Assembly (NCBI RefSeq): GCF_032594915.1
Contig: NZ_CP118733.1
Coordinates: 1,736,001 to 1,800,000, forward strand
Length of the DNA stretch: 64,000 nucleotides
From: Streptococcus sp. 29896
Lineage (GTDB): Bacteria; Bacillota; Bacilli; Lactobacillales; Streptococcaceae
Reading direction: 5' to 3'
Shown: piece by piece, positions 33,855 to 44,400 of the stretch
Layout: every line of letters begins with the position of its first letter
How positions within the stretch are numbered: position 1 is the stretch's first letter
Notes under the pieces: model-generated
Database searches by the model: none
Seen by the model: the letters and a program-made list of their open reading frames with translations, nothing else
Told to the model about the DNA's origin: nothing
Program-made: the position numbers and the translations under genes

Positions 33855-34244
33855 ATGACACTTATTTTGGGAATTGTGGCAGGGCTGATTGCCTTTGCTA
33901 TTGGTGGTTTATGGTATGGTTTGATTTTCCGTGATGCTTGGATTGAAGCCTCTGGCATTGACATGACCAAGGTAGAAGCTGACCGTCAAGCTGGGAAAAA
34001 TGGCCAGAAGGAAATGGTGATTTCCTTGGCGATTGAAGTTTTGACTGCTGTTGTGGCAATTTTCTTCATCAAGACCCTTGATGTTTCACCACTCCACGCA
34101 GCTGGTGGCATGGGCGTAATTGCAGTCCTTGCTTCATTGAAGAACTACGTCTTTGAGCAACGCCCTCTTAAACTCATCCTTATCAATGAAAGCTACAAAC
34201 TGGTCTGCTATTTGGTAGTCGGAATCATTGCCTTGTTTGCATAA
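33855..34244 (+). CDS. DUF1761 family small membrane protein
   Basis: This 129-residue protein has four hydrophobic segments. GLWYGLIFRDAWIEASG (18-34) is the DUF1761-like signature after the first helix. The function is unknown. It has AAGGAG six bases upstream, a well-formed promoter with a palindromic operator, and its own terminator, so it is a regulated single-gene unit. Confidence 0.78.
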   Translation: MTLILGIVAGLIAFAIGGLWYGLIFRDAWIEASGIDMTKVEADRQAGKNGQKEMVISLAIEVLTAVVAIFFIKTLDVSPLHAAGGMGVIAVLASLKNYVFEQRPLKLILINESYKLVCYLVVGIIALFA

Positions 34245-34250
34245 AGTCAG

Positions 34251-34273
34251 CCCTCCTAATATAGGAGGGTTTT
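34251..34273 (+). terminator. Terminator of the DUF1761 gene
   Basis: CCCTCCT (34251-34257) pairs with AGGAGGG (34263-34269), followed by TTTTA. Confidence 0.8.
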
Positions 34274-34313
34274 ATGGTACAATAAAAGGAAGACTAAGAC
34301 CAAAGGAGCCCCC

Positions 34314-35294
34314 ATGTCCCTCTCCCTCCGAACGATTAAACTGATATTTGCTACCGTCCTAGCCATTTACCTAGCGACCACTCTAGACTTGTCCTATGCG
34401 ACGGCTGCCGGTATCATCGCCATTCTCAGCGTCCTCGACACCCGCAAGTCCAGCTTCAAAATGGCCCGCAACCGCCTCTTTTCCACTCTCTTGGCCCTGA
34501 CCATAGCCGTCCTGACCTTCGCCCTCTTTGGCTTTGGCATCTGGACCCTGGGCATCTACCTGGCACTCTACGTCCCTCTGGCCTACCGTTTCAACTGGGA
34601 GGCAGGCATCGCTCCCTCGACCGTCCTCGTCACCCACCTCTTGCTAGAGCAGGATATTTCGCTGATTTTTTTGGGAAATGAGCTGGCGCTTTTTCTGATT
34701 GGGGCAGGACTTGCACTCTTGTTTAACCTCTATATGCCCTCGCAAGAAAAGAAAATCGAGGCCTATCACGACCAAGTCGAAGACCTGCTCAAGCAGATTC
34801 TCCTCCGCTTTGAAGCCTTTCTGCTCAACGGTGATGGACGAAACGAGGCAGAATTGATTACGCAGCTAGATAAGACCTTGGAGGAGGCCCTCAAAGTCGT
34901 CTATCTAGACCGCCACAACCAGCTCTTCCAGCAGACCAACTACCAGGTCCATTACTTTGAAATGCGAGCCGCACAAAATAAAATCCTGCGGACCATGGCA
35001 GGAAATATCAACAAATGTTTGCTAGAAGGCAGAGAAAATGTCATCCTGTCCAGCCTCTTCGAGCGAGCAGCCCAGCAACTGAGCCGAGAAAACTCCGCTA
35101 AGGAACTCCTCCTAGACATCGAACTCTTCCATGCCACCTTCCGCGAGCGACCTCTGCCACAAACCCGAGAAGAATTTGAAACCCGAGCCACCCTCTTTCA
35201 GCTCCTACACGATATGGAAGCCTTTATTCGCCTCAAGGTTGACTTTTATGAGGTTTACAAAGATGAAGATGAGGGTAGTGAAAAAGGAAATTAA
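34314..35294 (+). CDS. Aromatic acid exporter family (ArAE/FUSC) membrane protein
   Basis: This 326-residue protein has an N-terminal membrane half (1-145, about five or six helices) and a cytoplasmic, helical C-terminal half, the layout of the ArAE_1/YgaE-type family in Firmicutes. The start MSLSLRTIKLIFATVLAIYL is typical. The physiological substrate is unknown. AAAGGAG lies upstream of the ATG at 34314. TACAAT (34278-34283) is a possible -10. Confidence 0.82.
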   Translation: MSLSLRTIKLIFATVLAIYLATTLDLSYATAAGIIAILSVLDTRKSSFKMARNRLFSTLLALTIAVLTFALFGFGIWTLGIYLALYVPLAYRFNWEAGIAPSTVLVTHLLLEQDISLIFLGNELALFLIGAGLALLFNLYMPSQEKKIEAYHDQVEDLLKQILLRFEAFLLNGDGRNEAELITQLDKTLEEALKVVYLDRHNQLFQQTNYQVHYFEMRAAQNKILRTMAGNINKCLLEGRENVILSSLFERAAQQLSRENSAKELLLDIELFHATFRERPLPQTREEFETRATLFQLLHDMEAFIRLKVDFYEVYKDEDEGSEKGN

Positions 35295-35382
35295 AATGAA
35301 CCGCAATTTTTACTTCTATCTTTCAAAATTGATGTGCCTCTGTAAATAAATATCTATGACTACTATATTATACGGAGGAACC

Positions 35383-35970
35383 ATGACTATTATTACTTAT
35401 GCACTGATTCTTGGTATTTCAACAAGTATCGATTATTTCCTAATTTTATTCCTTTTATTTTCACAGGCAAAAAAACCAGGTGAAAAACGCACAATCTATT
35501 TTGGACAACTACTTGCTAGCTTTATACTCATCCTCTTAAGTTCGATTCTTAGCCAAGTTGCCAATATTTTTCTAGCTGACTGGATCCTTGGTCTGCTCGG
35601 CTTCGTCCCTATTCTACTAGGGGTTAGAATCCTTTTTGAAAACGAAGCAGAAACAGAAATTCCTGATAGCAAAATCGGACTACTATCTATCATTTTTATT
35701 TCATTAACATCGGGAGTAGATAATTTAGGAATATTTACCCCTTATTTTACAACTTTAAGTACCTTAGAAACACTCTTAACTGCTAGCCTGATCTTGCTAG
35801 AGACAGTCGCCATTTGCTACCTAGCAGAAAAATTTGGAAGTCTCCATAGCATTTCTGAATTCATAGAAAAATATGAAAAAATGATTCTTCCAACCATTTT
35901 TATCGTATTAGGAATCTACATTTTATTCGAATTCGGAACAATGACCTACCTACTACAATTACTAACATAA
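35383..35970 (+). CDS. CadD-family cadmium resistance-type transporter
   Basis: This 195-residue polytopic protein has about five or six membrane helices, including LILGISTSIDYFLILFLLFSQ-like and LTSGVDNLGIFTPYF segments characteristic of CadD, where the Asp residues in membrane segments are conserved. CadD proteins of staphylococci give low-level cadmium resistance. The ATG at 35383 has GGAGG just upstream; the ORF upstream extension has no such site. No CadC/CadX-type regulator is adjacent, which leaves the metal role open. Confidence 0.78.
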   Translation: MTIITYALILGISTSIDYFLILFLLFSQAKKPGEKRTIYFGQLLASFILILLSSILSQVANIFLADWILGLLGFVPILLGVRILFENEAETEIPDSKIGLLSIIFISLTSGVDNLGIFTPYFTTLSTLETLLTASLILLETVAICYLAEKFGSLHSISEFIEKYEKMILPTIFIVLGIYILFEFGTMTYLLQLLT

Positions 35971-35976
35971 GAAAAG

Positions 35977-36008
35977 GAACCGTCAGTTTAAACCGACGGT
36001 TCTTCTAT
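35977..36008 (+). terminator. Terminator of the cadD-like gene
   Basis: GAACCGTC (35977-35984) pairs with GACGGTTC (35995-36002), followed by TTCTATTTT. Confidence 0.75.
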
Positions 36009-36125
36009 TTTCCCATGAAATTCATCTGATACTTGGTTGTGCAAATGCAAGAAAGACAAGCCCATCATGACTGTATTCCCTGCGACTGCAATGATAAATT
36101 CCTCCTTGGCGGACACCTTCCCTAA

Positions 36126-36155
36126 CCAAAAACCGCCAGATTTTCATCTGACGGT
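36126..36155 (-). terminator. Terminator of msmK
   Basis: ACCGTCAGAT and ATCTGGCGGT arms (36131-36155 in plus coordinates) with a GAAA-type loop, followed by TTTTTGGTT on the minus strand. Confidence 0.75.
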
Positions 36156-36175
36156 CAGGTGTTTTATGAACAATT

Positions 36176-37306
36176 TTATACGATTGCCTTGCTTGTTTCA
36201 TCATCAAAGAAATGAGCTTTGTTGAGGTTGAAGGTCAAGCGAACTTTATCGCCTGGGTTGTGGTAGTCACGCGCATCAACGCGAGATACGAATTCAGTGT
36301 TTCCAACCTTAGAGTAAAGCATGGTTTCTGCACCGAGAAGCTCAGATACCACCACTTCTGCTTCTACGATAGAAGAAGGGTACGTGTCCAATTCCAACTG
36401 AGAAGCCTTGATGTCTTCTGGACGGATACCGAGGGTAAATGATTTGCCATTGTAGCCTTTTTCTTCCAAGTGCTTGCGACGACCTTCTGGAAGAGCTACC
36501 TTGAAGCCATCACCAGCAAGTACACCGTCTTGAAGTGTTACTGTAAAGAAGTTCATAGCTGGGCTACCGATGAAGCTAGCAACAAACTTGTTAACTGGGC
36601 GGTTGTAGAGCTCTTCTGGGCTACCGATTTGCTCGATACGGCCGATTGTACCTGTACCTGCTGGGTTTTTAGTTGCAGACATGATAACGATACGGTCTGC
36701 CAAGGTCATTGCTTCTGTTTGGTCGTGGGTTACGTAGATGGTTGTTGCACCGATACGGCGGTGAATTTTAGCAATCTCTGTACGCATGGATACACGCAAT
36801 TTAGCATCCAAGTTTGACAAAGGTTCATCCATTAAGAATACTTTTGCATCACGAACGATAGCACGACCCATGGCAACACGTTGGCGTTGTCCACCTGAAA
36901 GGTCAGCTGGTTTGCGTTCCAAGAATTCTGTCAATCCAAGGATTTGTGCAGCTTCTTCCACACGTTTTTTGATTTCGTCCTTGCTGTATTTACGCAACTT
37001 AAGACCAAAAGCCATATTGTCAAATACAGTCATGTGTGGGTAGAGGGCATAGTTCTGGAAAACCATGGCAATGTCGCGGTCTTTTGGAGCCACATCGTTC
37101 ATGAGAACGCCATCGATATATGCTTCCCCTTCTGTGATGTCTTCCAAACCAGCAATCATACGAAGAGTCGTTGACTTACCACATCCTGAAGGACCTACGA
37201 ATACGATAAACTCCTTGTCCTTGATGTCCAAGTTGAAGTCTTCAACTGAGTAATGCTCACTGTTTGGGTATTTTTTGTAAATGTTTTTTAAATTCAATTG
37301 AACCAT
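36176..37306 (-). CDS. msmK: Sugar ABC transporter ATPase MsmK (UgpC/MalK family)
   Basis: This 376-residue ATPase has Walker A GPSGCGKS (38-45), signature LSGGQRQR, Walker B VFLMDEPLSNLD and a C-terminal TOBE/regulatory domain. In streptococci one MsmK serves several carbohydrate ABC importers, which fits its position here without permease genes. The ATG at 37306 is preferred to the upstream TTG because GAGG lies 7 bases before it. A catabolite-response element (37344-37357) covers the promoter region, so CcpA control is likely. Confidence 0.95.
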   Translation of the reverse strand: MVQLNLKNIYKKYPNSEHYSVEDFNLDIKDKEFIVFVGPSGCGKSTTLRMIAGLEDITEGEAYIDGVLMNDVAPKDRDIAMVFQNYALYPHMTVFDNMAFGLKLRKYSKDEIKKRVEEAAQILGLTEFLERKPADLSGGQRQRVAMGRAIVRDAKVFLMDEPLSNLDAKLRVSMRTEIAKIHRRIGATTIYVTHDQTEAMTLADRIVIMSATKNPAGTGTIGRIEQIGSPEELYNRPVNKFVASFIGSPAMNFFTVTLQDGVLAGDGFKVALPEGRRKHLEEKGYNGKSFTLGIRPEDIKASQLELDTYPSSIVEAEVVVSELLGAETMLYSKVGNTEFVSRVDARDYHNPGDKVRLTFNLNKAHFFDDETSKAIV

Positions 37307-37343
37307 GTTCAATCCTCGCTTTCTTTGATAGTTTTATTGTAAA

Positions 37344-37357
37344 TGAAAACGCTTTAT
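37344..37357 (-). promoter_or_regulatory. cre site (CcpA operator) upstream of msmK
   Basis: TGAAAACGCTTTAT matches the catabolite-response consensus at nearly all positions and sits 38-51 bases before the msmK ATG, between a TTGACA (about 37364-37369) and a TACAAT. Confidence 0.7.
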
Positions 37358-37415
37358 TTTTCTATGTCAAGTTGACCAAAAGAAAAAAGATATTCTGTGC
37401 AGGTTGCACAAAATA

Positions 37416-38267
37416 TCAAAATTCATCATCTATGATAGCGTGATAACATACCGCTAAATCATTTAACTCCTTTAACTGCAAGCCTGTCCATTCCTGCCAT
37501 TTATCCAAGCGATACTGAAGCGTATTGCGGTGGATATACAGTCTTTGTGCAGTCTTGGTCAATACTGCCCCTTCAGCCCACAAGGCTCGAATCACGTCTC
37601 CCAGGTCCTGTTTGGAAACCAACTGCGCCACTCCTGTTTTTAAGCTGGCGTAAGATTTGCCCGACCAAAGGAATAATTGACTAAACTGCAAGAGGGTCGA
37701 ATGATTATAGGTCTGGCACCATTCTTGAAAGAGAGCTTCTTCCTGCTGAAAAAGTTGTGGCCAAGAAGCTGCGACTTCCTCTGGCCAAACCTGTCCAACA
37801 AAAACAGTCAAGCGCAGACCAAAATCAAACTCGAGTGCCGACAGGGTGTCTCTCAAGATCTCCCGACAATCTAGATAAGGCGACTGCTCTAAGACAAAAA
37901 CATAGTCACTAGCCGTGGAAGCATACCAGGCTACTAGATTGGGAAGCAGGTCTTCCATCGTCTGACGCCAAGCTTGGCGCACTTCATCTTCCACATCCGA
38001 CCACAATCGAACCTGTACAAACTGCAAAGCTGCAATAGGCTGTGGCAAGGATCGCTTGCCATCCAAGAAAAGCCGCCAAGGAGACTGCTGGCTCTCTGTC
38101 CCTTCTCCTTGTAACAAATCCAACAAGAAGCGTTCCCGATCCGATAGGCCTTCACCTAACGTCAGATACTGTCCGTCCACAAGTTTGACGAAAGCCTCTC
38201 CCTGTTGAGGGCGCGCATTCGACCACTTGGCCTGCGGAAAATATTGCAAGACTCTTTCCTTATCCAC
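37416..38267 (-). CDS. PucR/CdaR-type regulator with C-terminal helix-turn-helix
   Basis: This 283-residue protein has a C-terminal PucR-type HTH_30 motif: LTKTAQRLYIHRNTLQYRLD (about 235-254) followed by WQEWTGLQLKELNDLAVCYH. The N-terminal part is unassigned and lacks an obvious sensory domain. Its place next to msmK is also seen in other streptococci, which suggests a role in sugar uptake control; that is inference. A TATAAT (38299-38304) lies upstream. Confidence 0.75.
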   Translation of the reverse strand: MDKERVLQYFPQAKWSNARPQQGEAFVKLVDGQYLTLGEGLSDRERFLLDLLQGEGTESQQSPWRLFLDGKRSLPQPIAALQFVQVRLWSDVEDEVRQAWRQTMEDLLPNLVAWYASTASDYVFVLEQSPYLDCREILRDTLSALEFDFGLRLTVFVGQVWPEEVAASWPQLFQQEEALFQEWCQTYNHSTLLQFSQLFLWSGKSYASLKTGVAQLVSKQDLGDVIRALWAEGAVLTKTAQRLYIHRNTLQYRLDKWQEWTGLQLKELNDLAVCYHAIIDDEF

Positions 38268-38327
38268 TTCGACTCTTCCTCTCTATTTTCTGTAATCCAT
38301 TATACCATATCCCCGTCTTCTCCAAAC

Positions 38328-38363
38328 AAAATATAGGTGCCCCATCATGAGGCACCTATATTT
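38328..38363 (-). terminator. Terminator of the giant adhesin gene
   Basis: AAATATAGGTGCC-type arms (38328-38341 and 38351-38363) form a long stem, followed by TTTTGTTT on the minus strand. Confidence 0.85.
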
Positions 38364-38415
38364 CTATTCTAGCGCGGAGAAAACTGCCGTAACAGCCAGT
38401 CTCACCTGCTATCAC

Positions 38416-41400
38416 TTATTCCTGGTCCTTACGACCTTTTCGTGACATGCCTAGGCCTGCCAACAAGATTCCGACACCTACTGCCGATACCAAACTTGTT
38501 TGACTCTCACCTGTCTTAGGTAATTGTCTCACAGGGGTCTCAGTTGCTGGTTTCTTCGGTTCAGGTACAATGATGTATTCAATCACTGTATCAACACTTG
38601 GGTTCTCAGGCATTGGAGGGAGTCTGTAACCCTTCGTCGGATCCTTCGGATCAATAAATTCTAAAGGCTGTCCATCAGGACCGAACGGAATCAAGCCCGG
38701 TACGAACGGAATAACTGGTCGGTCTGTACCTGGAGCAGTTGGGTCCGTTGGGTGGTTCGGGTAGACAACTGGTGGGATTGGATCGAATCCATCTGGTACA
38801 CGAGGGGTCCATGAACCGAGCGGGCTATAGGTCACCACTTCTGTCATGTCGCTTGACAATGGACCGACTTCAACTGCTGATACGCTTGCCTTGTCTGCCA
38901 GGTAGCCCTGCTTGAGTGGAGAAGCCACTTCCGGAAGAGTCTGATTGGCAGTCCAGTCACCATAGTGGATGGCACCTGTCACCAGGTTGACCTCGGCACT
39001 GCGGCGGAAGGACTTGGTCTCTGTCACCATCTCGAAGACTTCCTGACCAGTCGTATCCACATAGCGGATGGTTCGGGTCACGGTTTCTGTCATCAAGAGG
39101 TCGGCGACAGAGTCTGGCCATACTGGGCCGTCTGGATGATTCGGATCAACTGGCTGACCTGGACGCGGTGGGTTCTCTGGGTCCTCGATCGGTTTCACCA
39201 CTTCTACCAATTCATAGACGAAGTGTTGGTCATCGGTCGAATCTGGACTGAAGAGGCCATCCTTGTCGTAGTTGTCCTTGTTGGTCACCACATAACCCGC
39301 TTTCTCAAACCCAGCCACCTTGTCACTTGGGTCATAACCGAAGGCATCGCCTGTCAGACCCTGTAAGGTCACGGTATCCACAACAACTGGTTGGTCTGGA
39401 GTGGTCACATTGATAAAGCTGATGCGACCTGCCTGCTTGTCCTTCTCATAGAAGATTGGGCTGTCCTGACCTGGGTTGCTTGGTACTGGTGGGAGGTAGT
39501 AGCCCCGGCTTGGGTCTGCTGGATCCACCGGTGTCAGTGGCACTGGTTGAGATGGGTTGTCTGGGTTTGGCACAACTGGCGTCAAGCCCGGTACGAACGG
39601 AATAACTGGTCGGTCTGTACCTGGAGCAGTTGGGTCCGTTGGGTGGTTCGGGTAGACAACTGGTGGGATTGGATCGAATCCATCTGGTACACGAGGGGTC
39701 CATGAACCGAGGGGGCTGTAGGTCACCACTTCTGTCATGTCGCTTGACAATGGGCCGACTTCTACAGAGGCAACACTTGCCTTGTCTGCCAGGTAGCCCT
39801 GCTTGAGTGGAGAAGCCACTTCTGGAAGAGTCTGGTTGGCAGTCCAGTCACCATAGTGGATGGCACCTGTCACCAGGTTGACCTCGGCACTGCGGCGGAA
39901 GGACTTGGTCTCTGTCACCATCTCGAAGACTTCCTGACCAGTCGTATCCACATAGCGGATGGTCCGGGTCACACTTTCTGTCATCAAGAGGTCTGCGACA
40001 GAGTCTGGCCATACTGGGCCGTCTGGATGATTCGGATCAACTGGCTGACCTGGACGCGGTGGGTTCTCTGGGTCCTCGATCGGTTTCACAACTTCTACCA
40101 ATTCATAGACGAAGTGTTGGTCATCGGTCGAATCTGGACTGAAGAGGCCATCCTTGTCGTAGTTGTCCTTGTTGGTCACCACATAACCCGCTTTCTCAAA
40201 CGCAGCCACCTTGTCACTTGGGTCATAACCGAAGGCATCGCCTGTCAGACCCTGTAAGGTCACGGTGTCCACAACAACTGGTTGGTCTGGATTGGTCACA
40301 TTGATAAAGCTGATGCGACCTGCCTGCTTGTCCTTCTCATAGAAGATTGGGCTGTCCTGACCTGGGTTGCTTGGCACTGGTGGGAGGTAGTAGCCCTGGC
40401 TTGGGTCTGCTGGATCCACCGGTGTCAGTGGCACTGGTTGAGATGGGTTGTCTGGGTTTGGCACAACTGGCGTCAAGCCTGGTACGAACGGAATGATTGG
40501 TCGGTCTGTACCTGGAACAGTTGGGTCTGTTGGGTGGTTCGGGTAGACAACTGGTGGGATTGGATCGAATCCATCTGGTACACGAGGGGTCCATGAACCG
40601 AGGGGGCTGTAGGTCACCACTTCTGTCATGTCGCTTGACAATGGGCCGACTTCTACAGAGGCAACACTTGCCTTGTCTGCCAGGTAGCCCTGCTTGAGTG
40701 GAGAAGCCACTTCTGGAAGAGTCTGGTTGGCAGTCCAGTCACCATAGTGGATGGCTCCTGTCACCAGGTTGACCTCGGCACTGCGGCGGAAGGACTTGGT
40801 CTCTGTCACCATCTCGAAGACTTCCTGACCAGTCGTATCCACATAGCGGATGGTCCGGGTCACACTTTCTGTCATCAAGAGGTCTGCGACAGAGTCTGGC
40901 CATACTGGGCCGTCTGGATGATTCGGATCAACTGGTTGACCTGGACGCGGTGGGTTCTCTGGGTCCTCGATCGGTTTCACCACTTCTACCAATTCATAGA
41001 CGAAGTGTTGGTCATCGGTCGAATCTGGACTGAAGAGGCCATCCTTGTCGTAGTTGTCCTTGTTGGTCACCACATAACCCGCTTTCTCAAACCCAGCCAC
41101 TTTGTCACTTGGGTCATAACCGAAGGCATCGCCTGTCAGACCCTGTAAGGTCACGGTATCCACTACAACTGCTTGGTCTGGATTGGTCACATTGATAAAG
41201 CTGATGCGACCTGCCTGCTTGTCCTTCTCATAGAAGATTGGGCTGTCCTGACCTGGGTTGCTTGGCACTGGTGGGAGGTAGTAGCCCTGACTTGGGTCTG
41301 CTGGATCCACCGGTGTCAGTGGCACTGGTTGAGATGGGGTGTCTGGGTTTGGCACAACTGGCGTCAAGCCTGGTACGAACGGAATGATTGGTCGGTCTGT

Positions 41401-44400
41401 ACCTGGAACAGTTGGGTCTGTTGGGTGGTTCGGGTAGACAACTGGTGGGATTGGATCGAATCCATCTGGTACACGAGGGGTCCATGAACCGAGTGGGCTG
41501 TAGGTCACCACTTCTGTCATGTCGCTTGACAATGGACCGACTTCAACTGCCGATACGCTTGCCTTGTCTGCCAGGTAGCCCTGCTTGAGTGGAGAAGCCA
41601 CTTCTGGAAGAGTCTGGTTGGCAGTCCAATCACCATAGTGGATGGCTCCTGTCACCAGGTTGACCTCGGCACTGCGGCGGAAGGACTTGGTCTCTGTCAC
41701 CGTATCGAAGACTTCCTGACCAGTCGTATCCACATAGCGGATGGTGCGGGTCACACTTTCTGTCATCAAGAGGTCTGCGACAGAGTCTGGCCATACTGGG
41801 CCGTCTGGATGATTCGGATCAACTGGCTGACCTGGACGCGGTGGGTTCTCTGGGTCCTCGATCGGTTTCACCACTTCTACCAATTCATAGACGAAGTGTT
41901 GGTCATCGGTCGAATCTGGACTGAAGAGGCCATCCTTGTCGTAGTTGTCCTTGTTGGTCACCACATAACCCGCTTTCTCAAACGCAGCCACCTTGTCACT
42001 TGGGTCATAACCGAAGGCATCGCCTGTCAGACCCTGTAAGGTCACGGTGTCCACAACAACTGGTTGGTCTGGATTGGTCACATTGATAAAGCTGATGCGA
42101 CCTGCCTGCTTGTCCTTCTCATAGAAGATTGGGCTGTCCTGACCTGGGTTGCTTGGCACTGGTGGGAGGTAGTAGCCCTGGCTTGGGTCTGCTGGATCCA
42201 CCGGTGTCAGTGGCACTGGTTGAGATGGGTTGTCTGGGTTTGGCACAACTGGCGTCAAGCCCGGTACGAACGGAATGATTGGTCGGTCTGTACCTGGAAC
42301 AGTTGGGTCTGTTGGGTGGTTCGGGTAGACAACTGGTGGGATTGGATCGAATCCATCTGGTACACGAGGGGTCCATGAACCGAGTGGGCTGTAGGTCACC
42401 ACTTCTGTCATGTCGCTTGACAATGGACCAACTTCAACTGCCGATACGCTTGCCTTGTCTGCCAGGTAGCCCTGCTTGAGTGGAGAAGCCACTTCTGGAA
42501 GAGTCTGGTTGGCAGTCCAGTCACCATAGTGGATGGCTCCTGTCACCAAGTTGACCTCGGCACTGCGGCGGAAGGACTTGGTCTCTGTCACCGTATCGAA
42601 GACTTCCTGACCAGTCGTATCCACATAGCGGATGGTGCGAGTCACGGTTTCTGTCGTCAAGAGGTCTGCGACAGAGTCTGGCCATACTGGGCCGTCTGGA
42701 TGATTCGGATCAACTGGCTGACCTGGACGCGGTGGGTTCTCTGGGTCCTCGATCGGTTTCACCACTTCTACCAATTCATAGACGAAGTGTTGGTCATCGG
42801 TCGAATCTGGACTGAAGAGGCCATCCTTGTCGTAGTTGTCCTTGTTGGTCACCACATAACCCGCTTTCTCAAACGCAGCCACCTTGTCACTTGGGTCATA
42901 ACCGAAGGCATCGCCTGTCAGACCCTGTAAGGTCACGGTGTCCACAACAACTGCTTGGTCTGGATTGGTCACATTGATAAAGCTGATGCGACCTGCCTGC
43001 TTGTCCTTCTCATAGAAGATTGGGCTGTCCTGACCTGGGTTGCTTAGCACTGGTGGGAGGTAGTAGCCCTGGCTTGGGTCTGCTGGATCCACCGGTGTCA
43101 GTGGCACTGGTTGAGATGGGTTGTCTGGGTTTGGCACAACTGGCGTCAAGCCTGGTACGAACGGAATGATTGGTCGGTCTGTACCTGGAACAGTTGGATC
43201 TGTTGGGTGGTTCGGGTAGACAACTGGTGGGATTGGATCGAATCCATCTGGTACACGAGGGGTCCATGAACCGAGTGGGCTGTAGGTCACCACTTCTGTC
43301 ATGTCGCTTGACAATGGACCAACTTCAACTGCCGATACGCTTGCCTTGTCTGCCAGGTAGCCCTGCTTGAGTGGAGAAGCCACTTCTGGAAGAGTCTGGT
43401 TGGCAGTCCAGTCACCATAGTGGATGGCTCCTGTCACCAAGTTGACCTCGGCACTGCGGCGGAAGGACTTGGTCTCTGTCACCGTATCGAAGACTTCCTG
43501 ACCAGTCGTATCCACATAGCGGATGGTGCGGGTCACACTTTCTGTCATCAAGAGGTCTGCGACAGAGTCTGGCCATACTGGGCCGTCTGGATGATTCGGA
43601 TCAACTGGCTGACCTGGACGCGGTGGGTTCTCTGGGTCCTCGATCGGTTTCACCACTTCTACCAATTCATAGACGAAGTGTTGGTCATCGGTCGAATCTG
43701 GACTGAAGAGGCCATCCTTGTCGTAGTTGTCCTTATTGGTCACCACATAACCCGCTTTCTCAAACCCAGCCACCTTGTCACTTGGGTCATAACCGAAGGC
43801 ATCGCCTGTCAGACCCTGTAAGGTCACGGTGTCCACAACAACTGCTTGGTCTGGATTGGTCACATTGATAAAGCTGATGCGACCTGCCTGCTTGTCCTTC
43901 TCATAGAAGATTGGGCTGTCCTGACCTGGGTTGCTTGGCACTGGTGGGAGGTAGTAGCCCTGGCTTGGGTCTGCTGGATCCACCGGTGTCAGTGGCACTG
44001 GTTGAGATGGGTTGTCTGGGTTTGGCACAACTGGCGTCAAGCCTGGTACGAACGGAATGATTGGTCGGTCTGTACCTGGAACAGTTGGGTCTGTTGGGTG
44101 GTTCGGGTAGACAACTGGTGGGATTGGATCGAATCCATCTGGTACACGAGGGGTCCATGAACCGAGGGGGCTGTAGGTCACCACTTCTGTCATGTCGCTT
44201 GACAATGGGCCGACTTCTACAGAGGCAACACTTGCCTTGTCTGCCAGGTAGCCCTGCTTGAGTGGAGAAGCCACTTCTGGAAGAGTCTGGTTGGCAGTCC
44301 AGTCACCATAGTGGATGGCTCCTGTCACCAGGTTGACCTCGGCACTGCGGCGGAAGGACTTGGTCTCTGTCACCATCTCGAAGACTTCCTGACCAGTCGT

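Noticed and set aside
36022..36207. 61-codon minus-strand ORF after msmK
   Set aside because: It begins inside the msmK coding end and crosses the msmK terminator hairpin; composition is not protein-like.
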